A DNA stretch of 17,973 bases from an uncultured Verrucomicrobiota bacterium (GCA_903825695.1 CAIKBP010000027.1:1-17973); one strand, 5' to 3'. Counted from the first letter of the stretch, positions 1 through 7,051 are shown. The notes: generated by a model from the sequence alone, not told the origin. Numbers and translations are program-made.

Positions 1-1678
1 CGCGCTGGATCATCAGATCGAACGCCTCGCGCACCTCGCCGGCGCTGCCGAGATTGAGGCGCACGCCGCCGATGTCAGACTTGTGGATCACATCCATCGA
101 AACGATCTTCAACACGATGGGATAACCGATACGGTCAGCTGCGCGCGCGGCTTCATCTGCGGTCGTCGCCAAAGCGCCGGGCAGGGTGGTGAAGCCGTAG
201 GCCTTCAATATCTGTTTGCCTTCGACTTCGCCGATCTGGTTGCACCGATCCTTGGCACACGATTCCATGATGGTTTTGATGCTGCTGTGATCAACTTTGA
301 AATTCGTCACCACGCGCGCCGGACGCTTACGCCACACACCGTAATCGTACATCGCTTTCAACGCAGCGGCGGCGCGGTCGGGCGCTGGGTAGTTTGGAAT
401 TCCGAGCGCCATCAAATGCTCGTTGGCGGCAATGATTTGTTCGCCGCCGAGGAACGCGGCCACTACGGGTTTCTTGCCCCTTTTTTGGGCCGTCACCAAA
501 CGCTTGGCCAGTTCCAACGGCTGTGTCATGTTCTGCGGCGTCACCACGACGACAATGGCGTCGCAGTTCGGATCGTCCTGCAACAGCTCGAAGGCCTTCA
601 TGTAACGGTCTGGTGGCGCGTCTCCGACCACGTCCACAGGATTGCCGACGGCAGCGGCGGCTGGCAGGAACTCGCGGAGTTTCTTAACGGTATCCTCTGC
701 CGGCGCAACCATCTTCAAGCCAAGCGTTTCAACTGCGTCCGCGGCCATGATGCCGGGACCGCCCGCATTGGTGATCACCATCACCCGGTTCCCCGCCGGC
801 AGCGGCTGCATGCTGAACGCCATCGCGTAATCGAACAACGCCTCGAGGTTCTCCGCGCGGATAACGCCGGAACGTTTGAACGCCGCGCTATATGCGGCAT
901 CGGCGCCCGCGAGACTGCCCGTGTGCGATGACGCCGCTTTCGCTCCGGCCTGTGTGATGCCGACTTTTAGAATGACGATGGGTTTGACCGCGGAAACCTG
1001 TTCGGCCACCTTGAGAAACTTCTCGCCTTCCGTGATGTTTTCCAGATAACCGGCTATCACCTTCGTGTCCTTGTCGTCAACAAGCGCTTGGAGAAAATCC
1101 ACTTCATTGAGGTCCGCCTTGTTGCCGAAACTTATGACCTTGCTGAACCCCATCTTCTTGCTGAGCGCCCAGTCGAGGATCGCCACACAAAGCGCGCCGG
1201 ACTGCGAAAAAACAGAAATGCCGCCCGTAGGCGGCACTGAACTGGCAAACGTGGCGTTCATCTTGTGGTGCGTGTTGAGCAGACCAAGACAGTTTGGACC
1301 CATCAACCGCATCCCGTTGGCCTTGCACAGGTCGGCGATCTCCTTCTCCAGCGCGGCGCCTTTCGGGTTGACCTCCTTGAAACCCGCCGTGATGACGATC
1401 ACCGACTTCGCGCCGGCATTGATGGAATCCTGAATCGATTCCTTGACGGCCTTGGCCGGCACCACAATGACCGCCATATCAATCTTGCCCTTGTACTCGG
1501 TGAGACTGTGATAACACCGTCGCCCCAGAACTTCGTCGGCCTTGGGATTGACCGGAACGAGCGTTCCTTGGAAACCGCTGTTGATCAGGTTAGCCAAGAC
1601 CTCGTGGCCGACTTTGCCGGGTTGCTGGGAAGCGCCAACGACGGCCAAGGTCTTGGGTCTAAATAATGTCTCAAGCAT
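1..1678 (-). CDS. Acetate/acyl-CoA ligase (ADP-forming), alpha-beta fusion, C-terminus cut by window edge
   Basis: NDP-forming acyl-CoA synthetases interconvert acyl-CoA + ADP + Pi with acid + CoA + ATP in the cytoplasm, through a phosphohistidine intermediate. I translated the minus strand from the ATG at 1678. The frame stays open for 559 codons to the window edge. The CoA-binding Rossmann domain starts at once (VVGAS at about 13-17, then VPVNPK). The succinyl-CoA-ligase-like domain includes MGPNCLG (126-132), FSQSGAL and SSHTGSLAG, in which His252 is the expected phosphorylated His. A linker leads to the ATP-grasp (beta) half, beginning around IGEVEGKQILKAYGF and GYPIVLKI, with HKSDIGGVRLNL just before the edge. 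Full-length family members are about 700 aa, so roughly 140 residues are missing. No GNAT acetyltransferase domain is seen in the visible part, but one could lie beyond the edge. A good Shine-Dalgarno (GGAAGGAAAG) precedes the start. It lies 83 nt downstream of the endonuclease V gene on the same strand. Substrate (acetate or another acid) cannot be told. Confidence 0.93.
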   Translation of the reverse strand, partial: MLETLFRPKTLAVVGASQQPGKVGHEVLANLINSGFQGTLVPVNPKADEVLGRRCYHSLTEYKGKIDMAVIVVPAKAVKESIQDSINAGAKSVIVITAGFKEVNPKGAALEKEIADLCKANGMRLMGPNCLGLLNTHHKMNATFASSVPPTGGISVFSQSGALCVAILDWALSKKMGFSKVISFGNKADLNEVDFLQALVDDKDTKVIAGYLENITEGEKFLKVAEQVSAVKPIVILKVGITQAGAKAASSHTGSLAGADAAYSAAFKRSGVIRAENLEALFDYAMAFSMQPLPAGNRVMVITNAGGPGIMAADAVETLGLKMVAPAEDTVKKLREFLPAAAAVGNPVDVVGDAPPDRYMKAFELLQDDPNCDAIVVVVTPQNMTQPLELAKRLVTAQKRGKKPVVAAFLGGEQIIAANEHLMALGIPNYPAPDRAAAALKAMYDYGVWRKRPARVVTNFKVDHSSIKTIMESCAKDRCNQIGEVEGKQILKAYGFTTLPGALATTADEAARAADRIGYPIVLKIVSMDVIHKSDIGGVRLNLGSAGEVREAFDLMIQR

Positions 1679-1709
1679 GTGTTCTTTCCTTCCGACAAAT
1701 AACCCGCAC

Positions 1710-1738
1710 GGTTTACAGTCGCCAAGGCTCCGTGTCAA
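1710..1738 (-). promoter_or_regulatory. Putative sigma-70 promoter of the acyl-CoA ligase gene
   Basis: On the minus strand a perfect -35 TTGACA (1733-1738) is followed after 17 nt by a weak -10 TAAACC (1710-1715). It sits in the gap between the endonuclease V stop and the ligase start and would give a leader of about 25-30 nt carrying the Shine-Dalgarno. The ligase may therefore be transcribed on its own as well as with the upstream gene. The -10 matches only 3 of 6 positions. Confidence 0.4.
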
Positions 1739-1761
1739 GGATTGCACGCAACATCTTGTGT

Positions 1762-2445
1762 CTACCCGTTTGCCAACCGCAATTGGGTGACCAGAAGATG
1801 CGCCTGACGGGTCGGCTCGGGGATGCGGAACCGAGGCGCGCAACGCAACGCCAACCGCACTGCCGTCGGCAAATCAATCTTGTGGCCGATGCTGACATAG
1901 ACCGGTTGAACACCGGTCCGCGTCCGCACCGCACAACCGACAACCTCGCGTTTGTGAATCAACGGCGCGTGCGCGCCGCGCCGAAGACCAAGCCGCCGGT
2001 AATCTCCGACAAGAATGCTTTTCGCGCAACCAATAGTCGGCACATCCAGCAGCCAGCCGATGTGACATGCGATACCGAACCGTCGCGGATGCGCCAGCCC
2101 GTGCCCATCAATCATCACCACATCGGGCGCGCGCCGCAGTTTCTTGAAACATTCCAGCAACACCGGCGCCTCGCGAAACGACAACAACCCCGGCACGTAC
2201 GGGAACCGAGCACGATCAACAAAGGTCACAGTGTCAATCGCCTCCAGCGATGGCAACCTCAGCACAACAACCGCCGCGAACAGTTTATTGCTGCCCTTGT
2301 CGTACGAAATGTCTGCGCCGGCTATGAGCGGATGACGGGGCAGGGGAGCCGACAATCCCATCATGATTTTTCCGCGCAACCGCTGCTGAATCTGCACCGC
2401 TTCCTTCGGTGTCACATCCCAGCGTTGACGATGAGCGATGTGCAT
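1762..2445 (-). CDS. nfi: Endonuclease V (deoxyinosine 3' endonuclease)
   Basis: This repair nuclease cuts the second phosphodiester bond 3' to deoxyinosine, starting removal of deaminated adenine. The 227-aa protein has the usual family length and motifs: GADISY with Asp45, YVPGLLSFREAP with Glu92, MIDGHGLAHPRRFGIACHIG with Asp113, IGCAKSIL, and a C-terminal PTRQAH with His216. Asp45, Glu92, Asp113 and His216 align with the metal-binding/catalytic set known from E. coli Nfi (D35, E89, D110, H214). The start at 2445 has no Shine-Dalgarno. The N-terminus is about ten residues longer than E. coli's, which is normal. The gene is divergent from the glutamate dehydrogenase gene and is followed on the same strand by the acyl-CoA ligase, with no obvious functional link. 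All catalytic residues are present, so it should be active. Confidence 0.95.
   Translation of the reverse strand: MHIAHRQRWDVTPKEAVQIQQRLRGKIMMGLSAPLPRHPLIAGADISYDKGSNKLFAAVVVLRLPSLEAIDTVTFVDRARFPYVPGLLSFREAPVLLECFKKLRRAPDVVMIDGHGLAHPRRFGIACHIGWLLDVPTIGCAKSILVGDYRRLGLRRGAHAPLIHKREVVGCAVRTRTGVQPVYVSIGHKIDLPTAVRLALRCAPRFRIPEPTRQAHLLVTQLRLANG
2417..2436. repeat. Copy 1 of a 20-bp near-repeat (within nfi)
   Basis: This 20-bp stretch in the 5' coding part of nfi recurs at 4601-4620 in the same orientation with one mismatch (C to G at base 13). On the minus strand it encodes AHRQRW in Nfi. Confidence 0.5.
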
Positions 2446-2454
2446 ACTGCACTG

Positions 2455-2483
2455 AGTCTAAGCTTCAGCGGTATTGCGGGCAA
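2455..2483 (-). promoter_or_regulatory. Putative promoter of nfi, possibly leaderless
   Basis: On the minus strand TTGCCC (2478-2483), a 17-nt spacer and TAGACT (2455-2460) each match the sigma-70 consensus at 4 of 6 positions. Only 9 nt separate the -10 from the ATG at 2445, and there is no Shine-Dalgarno, so a transcript from here would be leaderless or nearly so. The match is moderate. Confidence 0.35.
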
Positions 2484-2538
2484 GCATCGCGGTTGACCAT
2501 CTCGAGAGGACAGGGCGCGCCCCGAATCTATTCGGTGA

Positions 2539-2567
2539 TTGAAGAATGCGTGCCGTTTCATTATAAT
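2539..2567 (+). promoter_or_regulatory. Strong sigma-70-like promoter of the glutamate dehydrogenase gene
   Basis: TTGAAG (2539-2544, 4 of 6), a 17-nt spacer and a perfect TATAAT (2562-2567) predict transcription starting near 2574-2575. The open frame extends upstream to a TTG at 2539, but that codon is the -35 box, so it cannot be the translation start of this transcript. Confidence 0.65.
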
Positions 2568-2637
2568 GCGCGGCATGGCAAAGGAGAAACCAGTCGCGAA
2601 GTCTGTTCCCAGGAAATCCCCTTTGAGGTGCAATGTT

Positions 2638-3909
2638 ATGACAAATGGAAATGATGGTCCCAGTTCTGTTTTACAAACTGCTTTGTGGAACGTCCAGCAG
2701 ACCGTGCGGAGACTCAAACTAACAGATGACATTGCTCGCCGCGTTATCGAACCGGCGGAACGGATCAGCATACGAATCCATCCGGTGATACACGACGACG
2801 GTCGAATGCTTCATGCTGACGTTTTTCTCGTGCGTCACAATGACGTTCTGGGGCCAACTAAAGGCGGCATTCGGATGACGCCCACCGTGAGCCTCGACGA
2901 GATTACCGGCTTGGCGATGGAGATGACGTGGAAAACTTCATTGATAGGTGTGCCGTTTGGCGGCGGCAAGTCGGGAATCCGTGCCGACCCGGCCCTACTG
3001 AAGCCGGCGGAAAAAGAGGTGCTGATCCGGGCGTTTACCCGGAGCGTGCAGCGGCATGTCGGACCGGAAATCTACGTGCCAGCCCCCGACATGGGCACCA
3101 ACGAAAACGATATGGGCCATATCCGCGACTGTATCTCCTATAGCGGCGGAACGTCGATCACCACCGGTTGTTTTGTGACCGGTAAGCCGGTGCTTCTGGG
3201 CGGCATTGTCGGTCGGCGCGAGGCCACCGGATACGGCGTGGTTTCAACGATCGCTGCCGCTTGTAAGCATCTGAATCTGAATCTTTCGAACTTCCGTGTG
3301 GCCATACAGGGTTTCGGCAATGTTGGGTCTGTGACAGCTTCGGCCATTGCAGAACAAGGTGCCTGCGTCGTCGCAGTATCTGACATCAGTGGGGGAACAT
3401 TCTGCAAGGACGGCCTAAACGTGCAAAAACTGATTGAACACGTCAAAACCACGGGAAAGGTAAAGGGATTCGCAGGAGGCAAAGACATCTCGTTGGATGA
3501 CGTATTGGAGACAGAGTGCGATGTATTGGTCCCTGCAGCGACTCATTCGGCGATCACTCAGAAAAATGCCGGGCTAATACATGCGAAGATCATTGCCGAA
3601 GGTGCTAACGCGCCGTTGACGCCACAGGCCGATGATATTTTGATTGATCACAAGGTTTTCATAATTCCGGATATCCTTTGTAACGCCGGTGGCGTGTTTG
3701 TTTCTTACCTTGAGTATACTCAGGAAACGCAGCGAGACCAGATGACGCGCACCGAGGTCGAACATCGCCTGAATAACCGTATGAAGAGCACTTTCGAGCT
3801 GGTGTTCAATCGTGCCGAGAAAACTCGCTCAACCATGCGGCATGCAGCCATGGACATCGCCGTGACCCGGGTTGTCGACGGCATCCTCGCCCGCGGTTTG
3901 CTGCCGTAA
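2638..3909 (+). CDS. gdhA: Glutamate dehydrogenase (Glu/Leu/Phe/Val dehydrogenase family)
   Basis: The enzyme oxidatively deaminates glutamate to 2-oxoglutarate plus ammonia, or the reverse, with NAD(P). I chose the ATG at 2638: GAGGTG lies 7 nt upstream, it gives a 423-aa protein of normal size, and it lies downstream of the predicted transcription start. An in-frame ATG at 2575, exactly at that predicted start, would add 21 basic residues and cannot be excluded. Substrate-domain motifs are GPTKGGIRM (Lys75), MTWK (Lys99), PFGGGKSGI (Lys111, catalytic) and PAPDMGTNE (Asp151, catalytic). The Rossmann motif GFGNVG is at 225-230, and the second strand ends in VAVSD, where the acidic residue suggests NAD preference. 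Lys75 in the KGG motif favours glutamate over leucine as substrate. KSGI replaces the more common KGGI. It appears to be a single-gene unit; I see no clear terminator. Confidence 0.93.
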   Translation: MTNGNDGPSSVLQTALWNVQQTVRRLKLTDDIARRVIEPAERISIRIHPVIHDDGRMLHADVFLVRHNDVLGPTKGGIRMTPTVSLDEITGLAMEMTWKTSLIGVPFGGGKSGIRADPALLKPAEKEVLIRAFTRSVQRHVGPEIYVPAPDMGTNENDMGHIRDCISYSGGTSITTGCFVTGKPVLLGGIVGRREATGYGVVSTIAAACKHLNLNLSNFRVAIQGFGNVGSVTASAIAEQGACVVAVSDISGGTFCKDGLNVQKLIEHVKTTGKVKGFAGGKDISLDDVLETECDVLVPAATHSAITQKNAGLIHAKIIAEGANAPLTPQADDILIDHKVFIIPDILCNAGGVFVSYLEYTQETQRDQMTRTEVEHRLNNRMKSTFELVFNRAEKTRSTMRHAAMDIAVTRVVDGILARGLLP

Positions 3910-3995
3910 CGTCTGGCGGCGCGTGGAAGCGGGCAGCTTGAGTTTTTAGATGATAGGAATAGTGTTTCTTGGTGTCTAACTTGATGGAGCACGCT

Positions 3996-4583
3996 ATGAA
4001 AAAGACACTCAAATTTGTAGGCGTGATAGCGGTCACGGTCGGTATCGGCCTGTTGGCTTCAACAACAACGCTCGCATTCAGTGGGCGTGGAGGTCCAAGC
4101 GGTGGATTCGGCTTCGGTCACGGTGGCGGATTCCGCGACGGATTTCACAATGGATTCCATCATAACAATAGGTGGGGTGGTTGGTATCCTTGGGCGTTTT
4201 CGTTCTCCTATTACGGTGCGACGTACTACCCCTATTATTATTATCCGCCGTCATATTACTATTACTCGCCGTACTATTACTCGCCGCCCGTGTACTATTC
4301 ACCATCGGTGGTCTACAGTTCGCCGTCGCCAGCGCCAGTGATTAGAAGCTCGCCAGCACCGGTCCCGCGAAACTATCAGGGTCAACCCCTGAGTGTGGCT
4401 GACATCAAAGCGCTGGCCAAAGCGGAGTTGAGCGATGAAGTCATCCTCAGTCAAATCCGGAATTCAAAAGCGGTGTATCACCTGACGGCAGCCGAGATCA
4501 TCGATCTGAAGAACAGCGGCGCGAGCGAGAAAGTGATCGACTTTATGATCAACACCGCAAGTGCCCCTTCGCCGCATTCATAA
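3996..4583 (+). CDS. Small exported Tyr/Pro/Ser-rich protein with C-terminal helical domain
   Basis: The function is not known to me. The start at 3996 is set by GGAG 6 nt upstream, giving 195 aa. Residues 1-28 look like a signal peptide (MKKTLK, a hydrophobic stretch, then TTTLAF), so the protein is probably exported. Next come a Gly/Phe/His-rich segment, a low-complexity part dominated by Tyr, Pro and Ser (YYPYYYYPP, YYYSPPVYYSP), and a Ser/Pro/Ala linker. The last ~60 residues form a charged, probably helical domain (SVADIKALAKAELSDEVILSQI, then LTAAEIIDLKNSGASEKVIDFMI). It looks like two related short helical repeats of the kind found at the ends of secreted PVC-group proteins, here from memory of the pattern. 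The Tyr-rich part suggests a surface or envelope structural role. Antisense frames over the repetitive part are artefacts. Confidence 0.85.
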   Translation: MKKTLKFVGVIAVTVGIGLLASTTTLAFSGRGGPSGGFGFGHGGGFRDGFHNGFHHNNRWGGWYPWAFSFSYYGATYYPYYYYPPSYYYYSPYYYSPPVYYSPSVVYSSPSPAPVIRSSPAPVPRNYQGQPLSVADIKALAKAELSDEVILSQIRNSKAVYHLTAAEIIDLKNSGASEKVIDFMINTASAPSPHS

Positions 4584-4600
4584 TCGCCGTCTCGACCGTC

Positions 4601-4620
4601 TCCCAGCGTTGAGGATGAGC
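4601..4620. repeat. Copy 2 of the 20-bp near-repeat (downstream of the Tyr-rich gene)
   Basis: It matches 2417-2436 at 19 of 20 bases. On the minus strand a 30-codon frame starting at 4641 reads AHPQRWE over this repeat, resembling AHRQRWD near the Nfi N-terminus. The frame stops at 4549 inside the antisense of the preceding gene, so I do not call it a gene. Confidence 0.45.
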
Positions 4621-4652
4621 CAGCTTCGCGGGGAAAAGCATATCATCATGCT

Positions 4653-4924
4653 GTGACGCCATAGGCGAGCCGTGCAAAATTAGTAGTGTGAACAGGGTGA
4701 GGTCTCAACATCGAACAATTAGCAGTCCGCTTACAGGCTAGACTTTAGACAGCTAGTCAGAAAGGGAGAGAACATCCTACTCCCTAACGAAAGTCCTCAA
4801 CCTAGTGGACGATAAACTTGCAAATGAACAGCCGAGGCCTGTGAGTGGAGCGACTTGGTTGGGGTAAACGCTTGACTTGTGACAGATGAACAACTGAGAC
4901 TCGCTTGTCCTAGTAGCCGGACTG
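4653..4924 (+). mobile_element. Probable group II intron 5' remnant (domain I), no reverse transcriptase
   Basis: This fills most of the ~340-bp stretch without a gene between 4584 and 4924. It begins GTGAC (group II introns start GUGYG), followed at once by a small stem CGCC-ATA-GGCG (4657-4667). Further on are GGGTGAGGTCTC, AGCAGTCCGCTTA and GGCTAGACT, which I recall as typical of bacterial domain I RNA. There is a clear hairpin AGGGAG/CTCCCT (4763-4768 with 4780-4785) and a stem GTCC/GGAC (4793-4796 with 4807-4810). The segment is locally less GC-rich than its neighbours and has no open frame. Neither the reverse-transcriptase gene nor a domain V/VI hairpin is present in the window, so it would be a dead fragment. 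A 5-bp hairpin (AGCAT/ATGCT, 4637-4652) ends exactly at the proposed 5' junction. The call rests on memory of the pattern, without a covariance search; another structured RNA is possible. Confidence 0.55.
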
Positions 4925-5923
4925 TCACAGCCCAAGCCGTTGGATCAGGAAGAAGATCACGGGCACGGTCAGTAAACTGAAGAACGTGCTGTAAAATATT
5001 CCCTGTGCGCCGAGCGAGACGTCACCGCCGAAACGTTCGGTGAACACGCTGCAGGAAATCGCCACGGGCATCGTGGCGGTCAGGTAGGCGATCATCCGTG
5101 GAATTTCCGGAAGGTGCACCCCGGCTCGCAACGCAGCCCAACCTATCGCCGCCGTCAGGACCGGTCCCATTATCAATCTGGCTGCCACCACGCCCCACAG
5201 CGCACGCGATGGCCGGTGTACGTACAGTTCGAGGTCGCCAAGTTGCGCGCCAATCGCCAGCAGCGACACGGGAACCGTCAGGCTGCCAATCATCGCCATT
5301 GCCTGCACGAGCGAGCCTGCCACGAGATTGAGCGGCGAGCCGGTTGCATTCGTCAACGTCTCCCATTTGCTGGACGCCGGATGCATAATCGCCACGATGA
5401 TCCCCGCGGCTGTCGCCAGCAAGCCGGGGTTGGTCAGGATGTTGCGGGCAGCTTCGCGCGCTTTCACGCCACCATGCAATATCCAGACGCCAAATGTCCA
5501 CAACATGAGTTGCGCGCCGACGTTGTAGAGGAACAATGTCCGCACGCCGGCGTCGCCGTACATCGCATCGACAATCGGCAGCGGCAGGAAAATCCAGTTC
5601 GGTATCGCCACCAGAAACATGAACGTGCGCCGTTGCGTTCCGTGACTGAACAATGGCGCGACCAGCAGACCGGGAACATAAGCGATCAGAATCAGCAGGG
5701 CGCTGAGCAACGGCGTAAACCATCCTTCCCGCAACGATCCAAGCGTTACGGTGCGAAGCATCTGCGTGAACACCAGCGCGGGCAGCGCCACATCCACTAC
5801 GAACCGGCTCAGCACGGTCGTTATCGACGCGGCCATATACCCGCGCCGACGTGCCATCCAACCAACGACGATCACCAGAAACATCGCGGCAATCTTCACC
5901 AGAACGGTTTGCCAGCTAATCAT
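4925..5923 (-). CDS. AEC-family transporter (auxin efflux carrier-like permease)
   Basis: This is an inner-membrane secondary transporter of the Mem_trans/AEC family; bacterial members export or import small organic acids such as malate or malonate. The 332-aa protein has about ten hydrophobic segments in the family's two-half arrangement. The first lies at about 8-24, followed by FVVDVALPALVFTQM in the second segment. NWIFLPLPIVDAMYGDAG and later VPVSLLAIGAQLGDLEL are recognisable family signatures in the crossover regions. The start at 5923 has no Shine-Dalgarno, but a promoter lies directly upstream. The substrate cannot be told, and neither neighbour suggests one. The stop codon lies at the edge of the probable intron remnant, and an inverted repeat crosses it, so the last few residues may have been altered by that insertion. 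Confidence 0.9.
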   Translation of the reverse strand: MISWQTVLVKIAAMFLVIVVGWMARRRGYMAASITTVLSRFVVDVALPALVFTQMLRTVTLGSLREGWFTPLLSALLILIAYVPGLLVAPLFSHGTQRRTFMFLVAIPNWIFLPLPIVDAMYGDAGVRTLFLYNVGAQLMLWTFGVWILHGGVKAREAARNILTNPGLLATAAGIIVAIMHPASSKWETLTNATGSPLNLVAGSLVQAMAMIGSLTVPVSLLAIGAQLGDLELYVHRPSRALWGVVAARLIMGPVLTAAIGWAALRAGVHLPEIPRMIAYLTATMPVAISCSVFTERFGGDVSLGAQGIFYSTFFSLLTVPVIFFLIQRLGL

Positions 5924-5933
5924 GTTGCCGCGC

Positions 5934-5962
5934 AGTTTATGGAATCAGCCCGAAGAAGTCAA
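5934..5962 (-). promoter_or_regulatory. Putative promoter of the AEC transporter, possibly leaderless
   Basis: On the minus strand TTGACT (5957-5962, 5 of 6), exactly 17 nt, then TAAACT (5934-5939, 4 of 6). Only 10 nt separate the -10 from the ATG at 5923 and no Shine-Dalgarno is present. Confidence 0.5.
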
Positions 5963-6104
5963 AACGCACTGTCAGAATTATCCGTATGAGCCCCGACATC
6001 AGGTCGCGACTCTCCGCGGTTTGATAGACGGTGTCAGCTCTGAGTTATTGGACGCATCAGGCTTGCATTGGTCAAAATGTTGTGGTAATCAGTCACACAA
6101 GTCT

Positions 6105-6773
6105 ATGAGAATCAAACAACGCGTTGCGGTGACAAAGCTCGTCGTTCTTTTGGTTCTTTTCATCCTGATTTGTGTCCGTCCGGCAATGGCGGCGAAGAAG
6201 GCGGACTCATCATCTCATCTGGTGAGCGCGCCTACCAATGTCTGGGTGAACGCTGTGGGCAGCGGATTCCGCAAGAACACCCTTCAGGCCGGGTTCGCTC
6301 TCGGCGCGGGCTTTGGCATAAAAGGGGTGGGTGGCGAGGGTTCCCACGATCTTGCTGTGGCTTCGGCCAATCTCGGATGGGTATTCAGCGACGTCATGTG
6401 CAAGAACGCGTGGTTCCGTGGCAACTGGGAGCTGGTAGGCGAGTTGTTCTCCGGCGCACAATTCTCGCCGAACGATAAGGCGATCGGCGGGCTCACCGGA
6501 CTAATTCGATATAATTTCGCGACCGGGAGTCGCTGGGTCCCGTTCATCGAGGGCGGCGCAGGCCCGTGCGGCACCGGCATCGGCAAGCCCGACCTCAGTA
6601 CGACGTTTGAGTTTAACGACCAGGCTGGCGTTGGCGTCCACTATTTCTTTCGCGACAACAAGACGCTGACGTTGCAGTACCGGTTCATACACCTTTCAAA
6701 CGCGGGTATCGAGGAGCCGAACCACGGTCTCGACACGCAATTGTTCCTGGCCGGCATGAACTGGTTTTTCTAA
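6105..6773 (+). CDS. pagL: Acyloxyacyl hydrolase / lipid A 3-O-deacylase (PagL family)
   Basis: PagL is an outer-membrane beta-barrel esterase that removes the 3-O acyl chain of lipid A. The frame is open from 5751, but the first 118 residues overlap the divergent transporter and look like antisense. The ATG at 6105 gives 222 aa with a signal peptide (basic start, a hydrophobic stretch at about 11-23, RPAMA cleavage motif near 29). The body alternates in beta-barrel fashion and ends in NWFF, a typical outer-membrane aromatic terminus. The catalytic motif is plain: YRFIHLSNAGIEEPNHGLD, with His196 and Ser198 matching the known His/Ser pair. The third residue, Glu in Pseudomonas PagL, aligns with Asp210. 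No convincing Shine-Dalgarno or promoter is seen. A DUF2934 gene follows after 11 nt. This gene implies an LPS-bearing outer membrane. Confidence 0.85.
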   Translation: MRIKQRVAVTKLVVLLVLFILICVRPAMAAKKADSSSHLVSAPTNVWVNAVGSGFRKNTLQAGFALGAGFGIKGVGGEGSHDLAVASANLGWVFSDVMCKNAWFRGNWELVGELFSGAQFSPNDKAIGGLTGLIRYNFATGSRWVPFIEGGAGPCGTGIGKPDLSTTFEFNDQAGVGVHYFFRDNKTLTLQYRFIHLSNAGIEEPNHGLDTQLFLAGMNWFF

Positions 6774-6784
6774 CGGGAGGGAGA

Positions 6785-7030
6785 ATGCAAGTCAAACGTC
6801 CAACTGAGGCACAGATCCGAGAACGCGCTTACAAGATTTTTCTTGAGCGCGGCAGGAAGCATGGACATGAGACGGACGATTGGATTCAGGCCGAGTACGA
6901 ACTGATGCAGTTGCCAATAGATAAGATTGCCGAGCTTGATCCGCCGAAGATCAATGGATCCAAGGGCCACAAGAAGTCGGTGATCCACGTCGTTCGCGCA
7001 GCACTGTCCATGATTGGGATGAGGAAGTAG
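6785..7030 (+). CDS. DUF2934 domain protein
   Basis: This is an 81-aa soluble, highly charged protein. Residues 8-40 carry the DUF2934 signature (IRERAYKIFLERGRKHGHETDDWIQAEYEL in outline: paired Arg at 12-14, the RGR...GH turn, DDW then QAE). Its function is not known. A strong purine-rich ribosome binding site (GGGAGGGAG) fills the 11-nt gap after the pagL-like gene, so the two are almost certainly co-transcribed. The rest of the protein (PPKINGSKGHKKS and a hydrophobic tail) has no feature I recognise. Confidence 0.85.
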   Translation: MQVKRPTEAQIRERAYKIFLERGRKHGHETDDWIQAEYELMQLPIDKIAELDPPKINGSKGHKKSVIHVVRAALSMIGMRK

Positions 7031-7051
7031 AAGGGCGCGCCGTCAGATAAG

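Noticed and set aside
83..931. Long plus-strand frame of 282 codons at the left end
   Set aside because: It is the antisense of the acyl-CoA ligase, whose translation shows intact family motifs; the plus-strand product is His/Arg-rich with no recognisable motif.
1666..2496. Plus-strand frame of 276 codons
   Set aside because: It lies opposite endonuclease V, which has all catalytic residues; the plus product is an Arg/Gln-rich shadow.
4200..4330. Apparent tandem DNA repeat
   Set aside because: The repetition comes from Tyr/Pro/Ser codons of the low-complexity protein; no regular unit or spacer structure of a CRISPR or VNTR is seen.
4549..4641. 30-codon minus-strand frame containing AHPQRWE
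   Set aside because: It is too short, overlaps the antisense of the Tyr-rich gene, and lacks a ribosome binding site; kept only as a repeat observation.
5022..5989. Long frames overlapping the permease gene on both strands
   Set aside because: Both are out-of-frame shadows of the AEC transporter; their products lack membrane segments and are rich in Arg, Gly and His.
5751..6104. 118-residue N-terminal extension of the PagL-like frame
   Set aside because: It overlaps the divergent permease and precedes a clear signal peptide starting at 6105.
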